Assembly: GCA_029560585.1 (NCBI GenBank)
Contig: JAKQKQ010000205.1
Location: forward strand, 1 to 38,663
Direction of reading: 5' to 3'
From: Verrucomicrobiota bacterium
GTDB lineage: Bacteria; Verrucomicrobiota; Verrucomicrobiia; JADLBR01
DNA: 38,663 nucleotides
The notes under the pieces were generated by a model. It did no database searches, had not been told where the DNA came from, and saw only the letters and a program-made list of their open reading frames with translations. Positions 8,367-16,737 of the stretch are shown here, one piece after another (the first letter of the stretch is position 1; every line of letters begins with the position of its first letter). Both the position numbers and the translations under genes were made by a program.

Positions 8367-10354
8367 GACTCGCCCCTCTTGCCGCTGTGCGAGGCGATGT
8401 ATTCTTTCACGGGAATGGGGAGCCCATTCTCGTAGACCGTGGCGATCGCGGCGTGCTTTTCGAGCACGGGGATCGCGTTAACGCCGGGGGGCAGGGACAC
8501 TGCGGAGAGGGATTTGAGCGAGAGGAGGAACTGGAGGTCGTTGACCTTCCTGCAGCCGTTCAGGAAGAGGGTGACGAGGTTTGGCAAACTGTCCCGAACC
8601 ATGGCCATATCGTCATTGCCGGCCGATGTGCCATCGAGCAAAAGCGTCGTCAGCGGCATGCCGCGGAGCGAAGACAGGTCGTTCACTCTTGGGCAACCGG
8701 TCAAGTCCAGGCTGATGAGGGGCATGCCGGCGAGGGGCGATAGGTCGGAGAGGGCGGGGCAATAGTTGAAAGCGAGAACGGTGATCTGTTTTTTGGCGAG
8801 GGGGCGGAGATCGGTTAGGGTGGAAGTGGAAATGATCAGCCAATCCAAGGGGGCGGTCGCGAGCGGGCTGAGGTCGGCGAGATACATGCAGTGCAGAATT
8901 TTCAGCGGCATCTCCGCGAGGGGGCGGTAATCGGAGACGTTGGATCCCCAGAGGTAGAGGGATTGGAGTGGGGCTCTTGAGAGGGGACGGATGTCGATGA
9001 GCGCGGCGCATGCCGAGGCATTGAGATTTGTCAGGGGCGTGCCGGTCAAGGGTTTGAGATCGGCGATCAGGGTCTCGGCGATGGTGAGATCCTTGAGGGG
9101 GGCACCCTCGAGGCCGGCGAGGGTCTTGATTCTTGATCTGTAGAGATTGAGTGATTCGAGGGGGGCACCCTTGATGGCGCGGAGGTCTGTAATCGCGGCG
9201 TTGGTGAGGGATAAGGTTCGCAGGGGGCAACCCTCGATCCCGCGCAATGACTCCACGGGCGTTCCGTCGAGGATGAGGCGCTCCAGCGGCATGGCTTTCA
9301 GGGGAACCAGGGAGCGCACGCCGGTCCCGGTGAGATCGAGGTCGCAGATGGGGAGTTTCTCCAGGGGCGAGAGATCCTTGAGTCTGGCGTTGCCGGAGAG
9401 GTCGAGTTCGACCTTTCCATCGCGGATGAGGTGGCCGGCCTTCAGGGTCCCGTCGATGGAGTTTTTCCGCTTGAGTGCGTCGATCGCCGTGGCCACGTCG
9501 GCATCGCCGGTCCTGCGAGAGCGAATGCCGGCCTCGGCCAGGGCGGCGGCGATCAATGCCCAGGTGTTGGCAACCTTGGTTTGCGAGAAGCGGTTGGTGA
9601 AGACCGTTGCCTGTTCTCGCAGGACTGGCGCGAGGCTGGCCCCGAACTCCTTGCCCTGAACGGCATCGAGCAATTGATCGGTTGGCGCACGTTCGGAGCC
9701 AAAGCCGGCTTTATCCAGCAGCTGGCGGAGGGCGCGCTCGGCGTCACGTTCCAACGATTCTGACTGGGCGCTCTGGAGGGAGGCGAGGAGGTGGGCGGCC
9801 AGCGGGGCGTCGGCGACGTTGCGCAGGGTTTCGGTCGCCTCATCGACCAGGCCCGCGCGCAGCGCATCCAGGGCTTCCACGATCACCTTCTCCGTCTCGG
9901 TATAGCCCTTCAGGCGACGGGCCCTTTCGACCTCGGTGAGCGTGGCCACGTTCAGGGTTTCCTCGACAAAGCCCTTGCCGGCGGAGACTCGCAGGCGCAC
10001 CTCGTTGCCGGTGACGCCTGCAACCGTGGCGGCGAAGGTGCCCCGCGGCGAAACGATCATGACCGTCTTGCCAACGTCTTCGCGGAAGGAGTCGCCGACC
10101 ACGGTGGGCCATTTGAGGATGCGGAGCGCCTGGGCCGCGATGGCCTTCCAATCCAACGGCGCCCCATCGGGCCGTGGGTCATTTGCGAGCTTTTGTGCTG
10201 CATCCGTGTCGTTATCCAGCAGCGCCTTGGCGAGGCGGTCGAGCGGGTCTTGGCCCATGCGCACGGGTTCCGCGGCGGGCGAGGACCACAACCCGCACAT
10301 CATCGTACCGAGGCACGCCACACGCAGAAAAATGGCACATGGTATCGGTCGCAT
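8360..10354 (-). CDS. Exported leucine-rich-repeat protein
   Basis: About 664 residues from the ATG at 10354, which has GAGGG 7 nt upstream; starts at 10375 and 10441 are possible but less well supported. A signal peptide is visible (MRPIPCAIFLRVACLGTMMC, with cleavage near SSPAAEP). Residues of about 30-320 form an unrecognised alpha/beta region. From about 320 to 575 there are roughly a dozen degenerate leucine-rich repeats of about 23 residues with the pattern DLxPLxxxPLxxLxL. No catalytic domain is recognised. A surface or periplasmic binding role is the most that can be said. It converges on the NagB-like gene with repeat copy B between them. Confidence 0.75.
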   Translation of the reverse strand: MRPIPCAIFLRVACLGTMMCGLWSSPAAEPVRMGQDPLDRLAKALLDNDTDAAQKLANDPRPDGAPLDWKAIAAQALRILKWPTVVGDSFREDVGKTVMIVSPRGTFAATVAGVTGNEVRLRVSAGKGFVEETLNVATLTEVERARRLKGYTETEKVIVEALDALRAGLVDEATETLRNVADAPLAAHLLASLQSAQSESLERDAERALRQLLDKAGFGSERAPTDQLLDAVQGKEFGASLAPVLREQATVFTNRFSQTKVANTWALIAAALAEAGIRSRRTGDADVATAIDALKRKNSIDGTLKAGHLIRDGKVELDLSGNARLKDLSPLEKLPICDLDLTGTGVRSLVPLKAMPLERLILDGTPVESLRGIEGCPLRTLSLTNAAITDLRAIKGAPLESLNLYRSRIKTLAGLEGAPLKDLTIAETLIADLKPLTGTPLTNLNASACAALIDIRPLSRAPLQSLYLWGSNVSDYRPLAEMPLKILHCMYLADLSPLATAPLDWLIISTSTLTDLRPLAKKQITVLAFNYCPALSDLSPLAGMPLISLDLTGCPRVNDLSSLRGMPLTTLLLDGTSAGNDDMAMVRDSLPNLVTLFLNGCRKVNDLQFLLSLKSLSAVSLPPGVNAIPVLEKHAAIATVYENGLPIPVKEYIASHSGKRGESR

Positions 10355-10412
10355 GGAGCATCCCTCTTTACTCATGGTTATCGGATGCGCATCGGGGCGA
10401 TGGCGGGCGGCA

Positions 10413-10754
10413 TCAATCGAACCATTCGTCCTCGGGGTCAAAGGGCGGCATGCAGACGTTGGCGATGCGGAGATTTCCGATTGCGCGGTGGCGACAACCC
10501 GGCTTGATCATGATCGCGGTCATGGGGCGCACGGGGATCCGCTCGCCGTCGAGTTCGACGTGGCCTTCTCCCTCGAGCACGAGATAGATCTCGGTGAGAC
10601 TCTTGTGGTAGTGGGGGCGGCTGTCGGCGGAGATATCGACGCGGTGGATCGTGGCCGTGGTATTGCCGGGCACGGCGAAGCCGCGGCGGGTCGTGCCGCA
10701 GGGGCAGGGCTGGGGCTGGATCTCGTCGAGCTGGGCGACCAAGTAGTGTGTCAC
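10413..10754 (-). CDS. Small cupin-domain protein
   Basis: About 113 residues from a GTG at 10754. The cupin motif 1 pattern is present (RPHYHKSLTEIYLVLEGEGHVELDGE, split here as RPHYHKSLTEIYLVLEG then EGHVELDGE), as is a second motif IKPGCRHRAIGN. The two His and one Glu of the first motif suit a metal site. Function within the cupin superfamily is open (isomerase, oxygenase or sensor). The frame stays open far upstream over the rhodanese gene, but protein-like sequence only begins near VTHYLVAQLDEIQ, and no ATG fits there. It lies 59 bp from the LRR-protein start on the same strand. Confidence 0.7.
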   Translation of the reverse strand: MTHYLVAQLDEIQPQPCPCGTTRRGFAVPGNTTATIHRVDISADSRPHYHKSLTEIYLVLEGEGHVELDGERIPVRPMTAIMIKPGCRHRAIGNLRIANVCMPPFDPEDEWFD

Positions 10755-10952
10755 GCGCCCATGCTGTGGCGGGCCGGGTATGGGGGCGAGGATTTCTTGA
10801 ACGGTTGGGGGCGGCGGGAGGCTGCGGGCGCCATCTGGGTGGGGTTTGGCCCAGCGCAAACGATGCGGGTCGCCCGGTTTAGTTTGTGGCCGCCGGGGTG
10901 GTAAATTTTGCGACGGGACTTGAAAGCATTGGGCAATGCGTAAGGTGGGATT

Positions 10953-11813
10953 ATGGGAGCGAACAGATTTTCTCATCCGGAGAGCGTTGTCGAGACCGAC
11001 TGGCTGCACGAGCATTTGGAGGATCCGGAGATTCGCATTATCGAGAGCAACGAGAATCCGTTGCTCTATGGCATGGGCCACATACCGGGGGCGATCCACG
11101 TCGGCTGGCGCGACGATCTTCAGGATCCCATCATCCGTGACTACGCTAGCGCGGATAGCTTTTGCGCCCTGTGTGAGCTCCACGGCATCACGCCTGACAC
11201 CACCTGTGTTTTTTACGGTGACAAGGCCAATTGGTGGGCCTGCTATGCGCTCTGGGCCTTCAGGCTCCTCGGCCACGAGAAGGTCAAGGTCCTGAACGGC
11301 GGCCGTGACAAGTGGGTCCGGGAACGCCGGCCCATCACTCGCGAAACGCCCCGCCATCCCCGGGCGCATTATCCCATTTCCGCCCGGCGGTGCGACGGCG
11401 AAATCCGCGCCTTCTTCGAGGATGCCATGGCTTTCAGCCGTGCCGGAGGACATCTGATCGACGTCCGTACCCCGGGTGAGTTCTGCGGCGAACTGACCCA
11501 CATGCCCAACTATCCCCAGGAGGGCACTTTGCGCGGCGGGCACATTCCCGGCGCGCGCAATGTCCCCTGGGAGGTCGCCGTCAACAGCGACGGCACTTTC
11601 AAGTCCGTCTACGAGCTGCGCAAGATCTACCTGGAGCAGGTGGGTCTCAGGCCGATCCGCGAGGTCATCGTGTATTGCCGCATCGGCGAGCGCTCGAGCC
11701 ACACATGGTTCGTGCTCACCTACCTGCTCGGTTTTGACGCCGTGCGCAACTACGACGGGTCGTGGATGGAGTGGGGCAACCGCGTGCAAGTTCCCATCGA
11801 GAGGGGCAGATAA
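10953..11813 (+). CDS. Two-domain sulfurtransferase (rhodanese)
   Basis: 286 residues with two rhodanese domains. The N-terminal domain has [11 protein letters not shown] but carries Asp in the loop [10 protein letters not shown] where Cys would be catalytic, so it is the usual inactive domain. The C-terminal domain has the active loop [11 protein letters not shown] with C242. Family members (thiosulfate or 3-mercaptopyruvate sulfurtransferases) move a sulfane sulfur to cyanide or thiol acceptors. No signal peptide is evident. It is followed by a hairpin and the convergent AraC-type gene. Confidence 0.9.
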   Translation: MGANRFSHPESVVETDWLHEHLEDPEIRIIESNENPLLYGMGHIPGAIHVGWRDDLQDPIIRDYASADSFCALCELHGITPDTTCVFYGDKANWWACYALWAFRLLGHEKVKVLNGGRDKWVRERRPITRETPRHPRAHYPISARRCDGEIRAFFEDAMAFSRAGGHLIDVRTPGEFCGELTHMPNYPQEGTLRGGHIPGARNVPWEVAVNSDGTFKSVYELRKIYLEQVGLRPIREVIVYCRIGERSSHTWFVLTYLLGFDAVRNYDGSWMEWGNRVQVPIERGR

Positions 11814-11819
11814 CGCCCC

Positions 11820-11837
11820 GCGCCTCGGTTGAGGCGC
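11820..11837. terminator. Hairpin between convergent genes
   Basis: GCGCCTC-GGTT-GAGGCGC is a perfect 7-bp stem with a 4-nt loop. It sits 6 nt after the rhodanese stop and 11 nt before the stop of the minus-strand AraC-type gene. There is no T-tract on either strand, so it is a candidate bidirectional terminator by position. Confidence 0.45.
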
Positions 11838-11848
11838 AGGGCGCGCGT

Positions 11849-12871
11849 TCATCCATCTCGCTGCGCCTTGCGGAAGGATCTCGGGCTACACCGGAACCGT
11901 CGCCGGAAGCGGGTGGCGAAGTACTGGCTGGAGCCGAACCCGCAGGCGATGGCGATATCGGTGATGGGGCGTTGGGGTTCCGCGCGGAGGATGCGCGCGG
12001 CGTGGTCGAGGCGGCAGCGATTGAGGTGTTCCATGGGGCTGGTGTTGGTGATGGCGTGGCAGTGTTCGGTGAACGCGGTCACGCCCATGCCGCAGTGGCG
12101 CGCCATGCGCTGGAGCGTCCATGGCCCATCGAGGGATGAGGGGTTAGCCTCGATATCGCGAAGGAAAAGCTCAACGGTACGGTGGCGGGAGGTGAGGGCG
12201 GGGTCGTGCGAACTCTGCTGGGCGCGGAGGGCGTCGAGGATCCCGAGCAAGAGCTGATTGAGAAGGATGAGCGTGCGGGAGATGGCGCCGGGGGATCTGA
12301 TGTCGGTGATGCATGGGGCGATACCGCGAAACGCGGCGGCGATATCGGGCGTGGCGGACCAGACCGGGTGCTCGCAGCCGCGCAGTTTACGGGTGAGTTC
12401 GGCGAGATCGGGTTTGGCCAAGAGCACCCACCGGGGCCAGCGCCATTCCTGGCTGGGGCGGCGGACGCCGACGTCGAGAATGAGCCAGTACAGGCGGCCG
12501 GGCCCTATGTTGGGGTCGCCCAGCGTGTGGAGCTGCCAGGGGCGGGTGACGGTGAAGTGGCCCGCGCGGATGGGGTGGCGGCGGCGGTCCACGGTGAAGG
12601 TCATGGCGCCGGTTTCGAGGAATACGATTTCGATGCCTTCGTTGCGGTGGGGTTCGAGCCCCCAATCCTGCGGTCCTCGGGCGTCCCAGAAACCGATGCT
12701 GCTGAGGCCGGGCAAGACGTCGCGGGCGAGGGCGGAGCCCGGATAGTGACCGTGGGTGAGGGCATGGAACTGGATCTTGTGGCGCTCGATGGCGCGGCGC
12801 TGGGGGAGGCAGCGGTCGATGCCGTAGGCGGCGTGGCCGGTGCGGTAGATCGGCCCCGGGCGCGATTTCAC
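11849..12871 (-). CDS. AraC-family transcriptional regulator
   Basis: 340 residues. The N-terminal cupin-like ligand domain includes HRNEGIEIVFLETGAMTFTVDRR. The C-terminal double helix-turn-helix reads LQRMARHCGMGVTAFTEHCH and ITDIAIACGFGSSQYFATRFRRRF. It is divergent from the fucosidase operon with about 70 bp between starts, so control of that operon is likely. The effector would presumably be a product of fucoside or rhamnoside breakdown. This is inference from gene order. Confidence 0.9.
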   Translation of the reverse strand: MKSRPGPIYRTGHAAYGIDRCLPQRRAIERHKIQFHALTHGHYPGSALARDVLPGLSSIGFWDARGPQDWGLEPHRNEGIEIVFLETGAMTFTVDRRRHPIRAGHFTVTRPWQLHTLGDPNIGPGRLYWLILDVGVRRPSQEWRWPRWVLLAKPDLAELTRKLRGCEHPVWSATPDIAAAFRGIAPCITDIRSPGAISRTLILLNQLLLGILDALRAQQSSHDPALTSRHRTVELFLRDIEANPSSLDGPWTLQRMARHCGMGVTAFTEHCHAITNTSPMEHLNRCRLDHAARILRAEPQRPITDIAIACGFGSSQYFATRFRRRFRCSPRSFRKAQRDG

Positions 12872-12940
12872 GAATGTTAGATATTCTTCGCCGAAGGGAA
12901 GTGCAAGACGGAATGGGGGCGGGGCATCTATCCTGCTGAT

Positions 12941-14626
12941 ATGAGACGATCTCTTGCAGCAACGTGCCTGATGTTGGGCCTACCGATGGTGCCGATCGCC
13001 GATACCGTGGCCGAGGAGGGGGCGCCGGGGGCGCCGGCGGAGGCGGTGAAGGGGTGGCAGGAACTTCGCTTCGGGATGTTCATCCACTGGGGTCCGGTGA
13101 GCCTTACCGGCCACGAGATTGGCTGGTCGCGGGGCAAGGAGACGCCGATCGAGGAGTACGACGCGTTGTACAAGCGATTCAATCCGACGAATTACGTGGC
13201 GGCGGATTGGGTGTCGGTCGCGAAGGCAGCGGGGATGAAATACGTGGTGCTCACGACGAAGCACCACGACGGGTTCTGCCTGTGGGACACGAAACAGGGC
13301 GAATACAATATCATGCGGTCGCCGTTTGGCCGGGACGTCGTGAAAGAGCTTGCGGCGGCATGCCGGGAGGGGGGCATACGGTTTGGCACATACCATTCCG
13401 TGTGCGACTGGTGGCACGCGGATTATCCGCTGGGCAGCCCGGGGGGCAAGACACAGAAGCCGAATCCGGATCTCGGGAGATACGTGACGTATCTGCGCGC
13501 ACAGGTGACGGAACTGGTGCAGAACTATGGCCCGCTGCTGCTCATGTGGTTCGACGTGCCGCAGGTGGTCGGACCGGAATACGGCATCGAGACCGTGAGG
13601 ATGCTCCGCGGTCTGCAGCCGGACATCGTGATCAACAACCGGGCCTACAGCAGGGGGAAAGGGCCGCCGGTGGGCGACTTTGATACGCCAGAGCAGCGTG
13701 TCGGCGCGTTCCAGATCGATCGGCCGTGGGAAACGTGCATGACCATCTGCCACCAGTGGTCATGGAAGCCGGACGACAAGATGAAGTCGCTCCAGGAGTG
13801 CATACACGCTCTGGTGCGAACCGCCGGGGGTGACGGAAATTTTCTGTTCAACGTGGGACCCATGCCGGATGGGCGGATTGAGGCACGGCAGGTGGAGCGG
13901 CTCAAGGAGATGGGCGACTGGCTGAAACCGCGTGGCGAGGGCATCTACGCGACGCGCGGCGGGCCATACAAGCCGGGCCCGTGGGGCGCATCGACGCGGA
14001 AGGGGAACCGGATCTTCCTGCACGTTTTGAAGTGGCCGGATGCGGGCGATCTCGTGCTGCCGGCGTTGCCCGCCAAGGTCAAGACGGCGGCGCTCGTGGG
14101 CGGCGGTTCGGCGGATGTCCGGTCCGTGAACGGAGGCTTGCTCGTGGCCGTGATGCCAGATAAGCGCGACCCGTTCGACACGGTCATCGCCATGGAGATC
14201 GAAGGTGACGCGATGGGCCTGGCGCCGATCGCGACGACGGAGCCCACGCTGTCTGAGGGGGCCAAGGCAAAGGCGTCGGGGTACTTCCAAAAGGACTGGC
14301 ATTACGCGCCTGGCAGGGCTTTGGACGGGGACGAGGGGACACGCTGGGCGACCGATGCAGGGACGAAGTCGGCGTGGATCGAGATCGATCTGGGAACCGA
14401 GAGAGAGTTTTCGCGGGTGAGGGTGCGCGAGTGGGACGGCGATCCGGGGAGGATACAGGCATTTGAGATCAAGGTGCCGGAGGGTGCCGGATGGAAGGCG
14501 ATCGCGCGGGGTGAGTCGTGCGCGAGGGAGGTTCGGCTCGATCCTGTCAGGGCGCAAAAAGTCAGGCTGGAGATATTGAAGGCGCGCGAGGGGCCGACCA
14601 TTTCAGAGATTGAAATCCTCAAGTAG
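12941..14626 (+). CDS. Alpha-L-fucosidase (GH29) with C-terminal discoidin-like domain
   Basis: 561 residues with an N-terminal signal peptide (MRRSLAATCLMLGLPMVPIA). The GH29 catalytic domain shows RFGMFIHWGP (43-52), KHHDGF (107-112) and LLLMWFD (199-205), with D205 the expected nucleophile. The C-terminal region (about 438-560: LDGDEGTRWATD, then WIEIDLG) resembles an F5/8-type carbohydrate-binding domain. It should release L-fucose from oligosaccharides outside the cytoplasm. It is first in an operon with a UroD-like gene and rhamnose mutarotase, and it faces an AraC regulator. Confidence 0.93.
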   Translation: MRRSLAATCLMLGLPMVPIADTVAEEGAPGAPAEAVKGWQELRFGMFIHWGPVSLTGHEIGWSRGKETPIEEYDALYKRFNPTNYVAADWVSVAKAAGMKYVVLTTKHHDGFCLWDTKQGEYNIMRSPFGRDVVKELAAACREGGIRFGTYHSVCDWWHADYPLGSPGGKTQKPNPDLGRYVTYLRAQVTELVQNYGPLLLMWFDVPQVVGPEYGIETVRMLRGLQPDIVINNRAYSRGKGPPVGDFDTPEQRVGAFQIDRPWETCMTICHQWSWKPDDKMKSLQECIHALVRTAGGDGNFLFNVGPMPDGRIEARQVERLKEMGDWLKPRGEGIYATRGGPYKPGPWGASTRKGNRIFLHVLKWPDAGDLVLPALPAKVKTAALVGGGSADVRSVNGGLLVAVMPDKRDPFDTVIAMEIEGDAMGLAPIATTEPTLSEGAKAKASGYFQKDWHYAPGRALDGDEGTRWATDAGTKSAWIEIDLGTEREFSRVRVREWDGDPGRIQAFEIKVPEGAGWKAIARGESCAREVRLDPVRAQKVRLEILKAREGPTISEIEILK

Positions 14627-14636
14627 GGGGCGAAGG

Positions 14637-15884
14637 ATGACATCGCGCGAGAGGGTGCTGGCGGCAATTGACCACCGGGAACCGGATCGGGTTCCGGTGG
14701 ACCTTGGGGCGACGCCGAGTTCGGGGATATCGGCGATGGCATACGGGCGCCTGAAGCGGCATCTCGGGATGCGGGGGGGGCGAACGCGGATCTATGATGT
14801 GGTCCAGCAATTGGCGCAGCCGGAGGACTCTGTGCTGGATCATTTTGGCGTCGACGTCGTGGACGTGGGCCGGATGTTCAACACGGGCGATGGCGATTGG
14901 TACGACACGGAAATGGCGGATGGACAGGCGGCGCAATATCCAGTCTCGTTCCGGCCCGAGAGAAATGCGGATGGCTCCTATTCGGCGAGGCATCCCGATG
15001 GCAGCGTGATTGCCCGGATGCCCGCGGCTGGGGCCTTCTTCGATCAGACGTGTTATCCGTGGCTCGATGGCTATCCGGCGGACATCCGGGCGGCATTGCC
15101 GGATGCATGGGGGCGCGTGCTGTGGGCGGCGTTCGCGCATAGTCCGTGGGACCACGCGGGCGAGCCCGACTTTTGGCAGGCGCTGCGGGCGCGGGCACTG
15201 GAACTGCGTCGCACGAGCGATCGCGCCCTCATGGTCGTGTGCGGATGCAATCTTTTCGAGTGGGGGACATTCCTGCGGCGCCTGGATTACTTTCTGATGG
15301 ACCTCTATGAGGAACCGGCGTGCGTCGAGGCGCTCTTGGATGCGCTGATGGAGCGGCATCTCGCGGGATTGGAAAAAGTGTGCGAGGCGGTGGGGGACGT
15401 GTGCGATATCCTTCGCTTTGGCGACGACCTCGGCATGGATAGCGGGCCCTTCATGCCGCCCGAGAAGTACCGGAGGTTTTTCAAGCCGCGGCACGCGAAA
15501 CTGTGCGATTACGTCCATCGGCACAGCAAGATGAGAACATTCCTCCACTGCTGCGGTTCGATCCACGCGCTCCTGCCGGATCTGATCGGCGCGGGATTCG
15601 AGGTCATCAATCCGGTTCAGACCAACTGCCGGGACATGGAGCCGGGGCGGCTCAAGAGGGAGTTCGGGCGAGACATTTGCTTTTGGGGCGGGGGATGCGA
15701 CACGCGGACGGTGCTGAATCGTGGGACGCCGGATGAGGTGCGGGCTCACGTGAGGGAGCGCCTGGAGGTATTCGCGCCGGGTGGCGGATTCGTTTTCAAT
15801 ACGATCCACAATATCCTGCCCGAGGTCCCGCCGGCGAACATCGTGGCGATGTACGAGGCGCTGGCGGCATTCGGGCGGGCATAG
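14637..15884 (+). CDS. Uroporphyrinogen decarboxylase-like (UroD/MtaA family) protein
   Basis: 415 residues. The ATG at 14637, behind a GGGGGCGAAGG ribosome-binding site, is 10 nt after the fucosidase stop. The N-terminus SRERVLAAIDHREPDRVPVDLG is the UroD-family opening. LHCCGSIHALLPDLI near residue 303, and NCRDMEPGRLKREFG after it, match MtaA-type members with an H-x-C-x(n)-C zinc site, rather than porphyrin-binding HemE. Related proteins are abundant in PVC and Lentisphaera-like genomes in sugar-use clusters. Their reaction is generally unproven, with methyl transfer or a carbohydrate-linked role possible. It is not the haem-pathway enzyme by context. Confidence 0.83.
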   Translation: MTSRERVLAAIDHREPDRVPVDLGATPSSGISAMAYGRLKRHLGMRGGRTRIYDVVQQLAQPEDSVLDHFGVDVVDVGRMFNTGDGDWYDTEMADGQAAQYPVSFRPERNADGSYSARHPDGSVIARMPAAGAFFDQTCYPWLDGYPADIRAALPDAWGRVLWAAFAHSPWDHAGEPDFWQALRARALELRRTSDRALMVVCGCNLFEWGTFLRRLDYFLMDLYEEPACVEALLDALMERHLAGLEKVCEAVGDVCDILRFGDDLGMDSGPFMPPEKYRRFFKPRHAKLCDYVHRHSKMRTFLHCCGSIHALLPDLIGAGFEVINPVQTNCRDMEPGRLKREFGRDICFWGGGCDTRTVLNRGTPDEVRAHVRERLEVFAPGGGFVFNTIHNILPEVPPANIVAMYEALAAFGRA

Positions 15885-15897
15885 CGGAGGGCATGAC

Positions 15898-16236
15898 ATG
15901 AAGCGGTACGGGATGGTCATAGGGGTCAAGGCCGAGAGACTGGAGGAGTACAAGCGCCTGCATGCGGCCGTGTGGCCGGGCGTGCTCTCGAAGATCGCGG
16001 AATGCCACATCCGGAACTACTCCATCTATCTGCGGCGCCTGCCGGACGGGAATCACTATCTCTTCAGTTACTTTGAATACGGCGGCCGCGATTTCGCGGC
16101 CGACATGGCGAAGATGGCTGCCGACCCAGAGACGCAGCGATGGTGGGCCGTGTGCGGCCCGTGTCAGATGCCATTGGCGGACAGGGCCAAGGGCGAGTGG
16201 TGGGCCGACATGGAAGAGGTCTTTCATTTCGACTAA
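15898..16236 (+). CDS. rhaM: L-rhamnose mutarotase family protein
   Basis: 112 residues, close to the 104 of E. coli RhaM. Conserved features are EEYKRLHAAVWP with the catalytic Tyr and His, NYSIYL, QRWW and the C-terminal EVFHFD. The family interconverts alpha and beta anomers of L-rhamnose, and relatives act on L-fucose-type sugars. It begins 13 nt after the UroD-like gene in the fucosidase operon, which supports a role in deoxy-sugar use. Confidence 0.88.
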   Translation: MKRYGMVIGVKAERLEEYKRLHAAVWPGVLSKIAECHIRNYSIYLRRLPDGNHYLFSYFEYGGRDFAADMAKMAADPETQRWWAVCGPCQMPLADRAKGEWWADMEEVFHFD

Positions 16237-16737
16237 TCTGGCACTGGCGGAGCGCTTTGGCCCTGCGGCCCGTTGAGAAGGGTCATCGGAGCCCGTGCTG
16301 GTTCGCCGCCGCGAATCTCCAGCGGGCGGGCCCGCGGCCTGAGCGTGTCGCAAAACCTCTGAGCGGAGCCGCCTGGCACAGGCGGCCTACAAATTTTGTA
16401 GGGCATCTCTGTGAGATGCCGTGCATTGTAGCGCGCCGCACACCATTGGACGTCCCCTCTACCATCAGATGGGCATTGATTGTTGGGTGTTCCGTGTTGG
16501 GCGTTTGAGTTTTGAGACAGCCTCGCCTCGCTGGCCGAGTTGGCCCGGGTGTTGCGCGGCTGGTGAATCGCGGACGCCGGGGACGGCGTCCCTCCCAACT
16601 GATACTGAGACGCCATCGTGGAGGTGATGATCTGGCGTTGTCGTCGAGTGGTGATGCCCGTTGCGCCGCTTGGGTGCGTGGCGCTGGAGCGGGCATGCCG
16701 ACTCGACGCGCGAACCACGTTCCGCTACGCTGCTGCC
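16237..16737. repeat. Intergenic repeat-rich segment with successive hairpins
   Basis: No convincing gene was found here. Three hairpins follow closely: CCGCCTG-GCA-CAGGCGG (about 16370-16386), CTACAAA with TTTGTAG (about 16387-16401), and GGCATCTC-TGT-GAGATGCC (about 16403-16421). A 35-bp repeat with a GACGCCG-GGGA-CGGCGTC hairpin sits at 16562-16596 and recurs at 31922-31956. The segment looks like an accumulation site for short palindromic repeats downstream of the fucosidase operon. Confidence 0.6.
16562..16596. repeat. 35-bp hairpin repeat, copy 1
   Basis: Matches 31922-31956 at 34 of 35 bases. The core GACGCCG-GGGA-CGGCGTC forms a 7-bp stem. It lies in an intergenic region upstream of the alpha/beta hydrolase gene. 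Confidence 0.65.

Noticed and set aside
10413-11852. A single 479-residue minus-strand protein
   Set aside because: Only the C-terminal part is a recognisable cupin. The rest is antisense to a well-supported rhodanese gene and is low-complexity.
16237-16620. Small coding frames in the repeat-rich gap after the mutarotase
   Set aside because: They coincide with hairpin repeats that recur elsewhere, and they have no start-site support.
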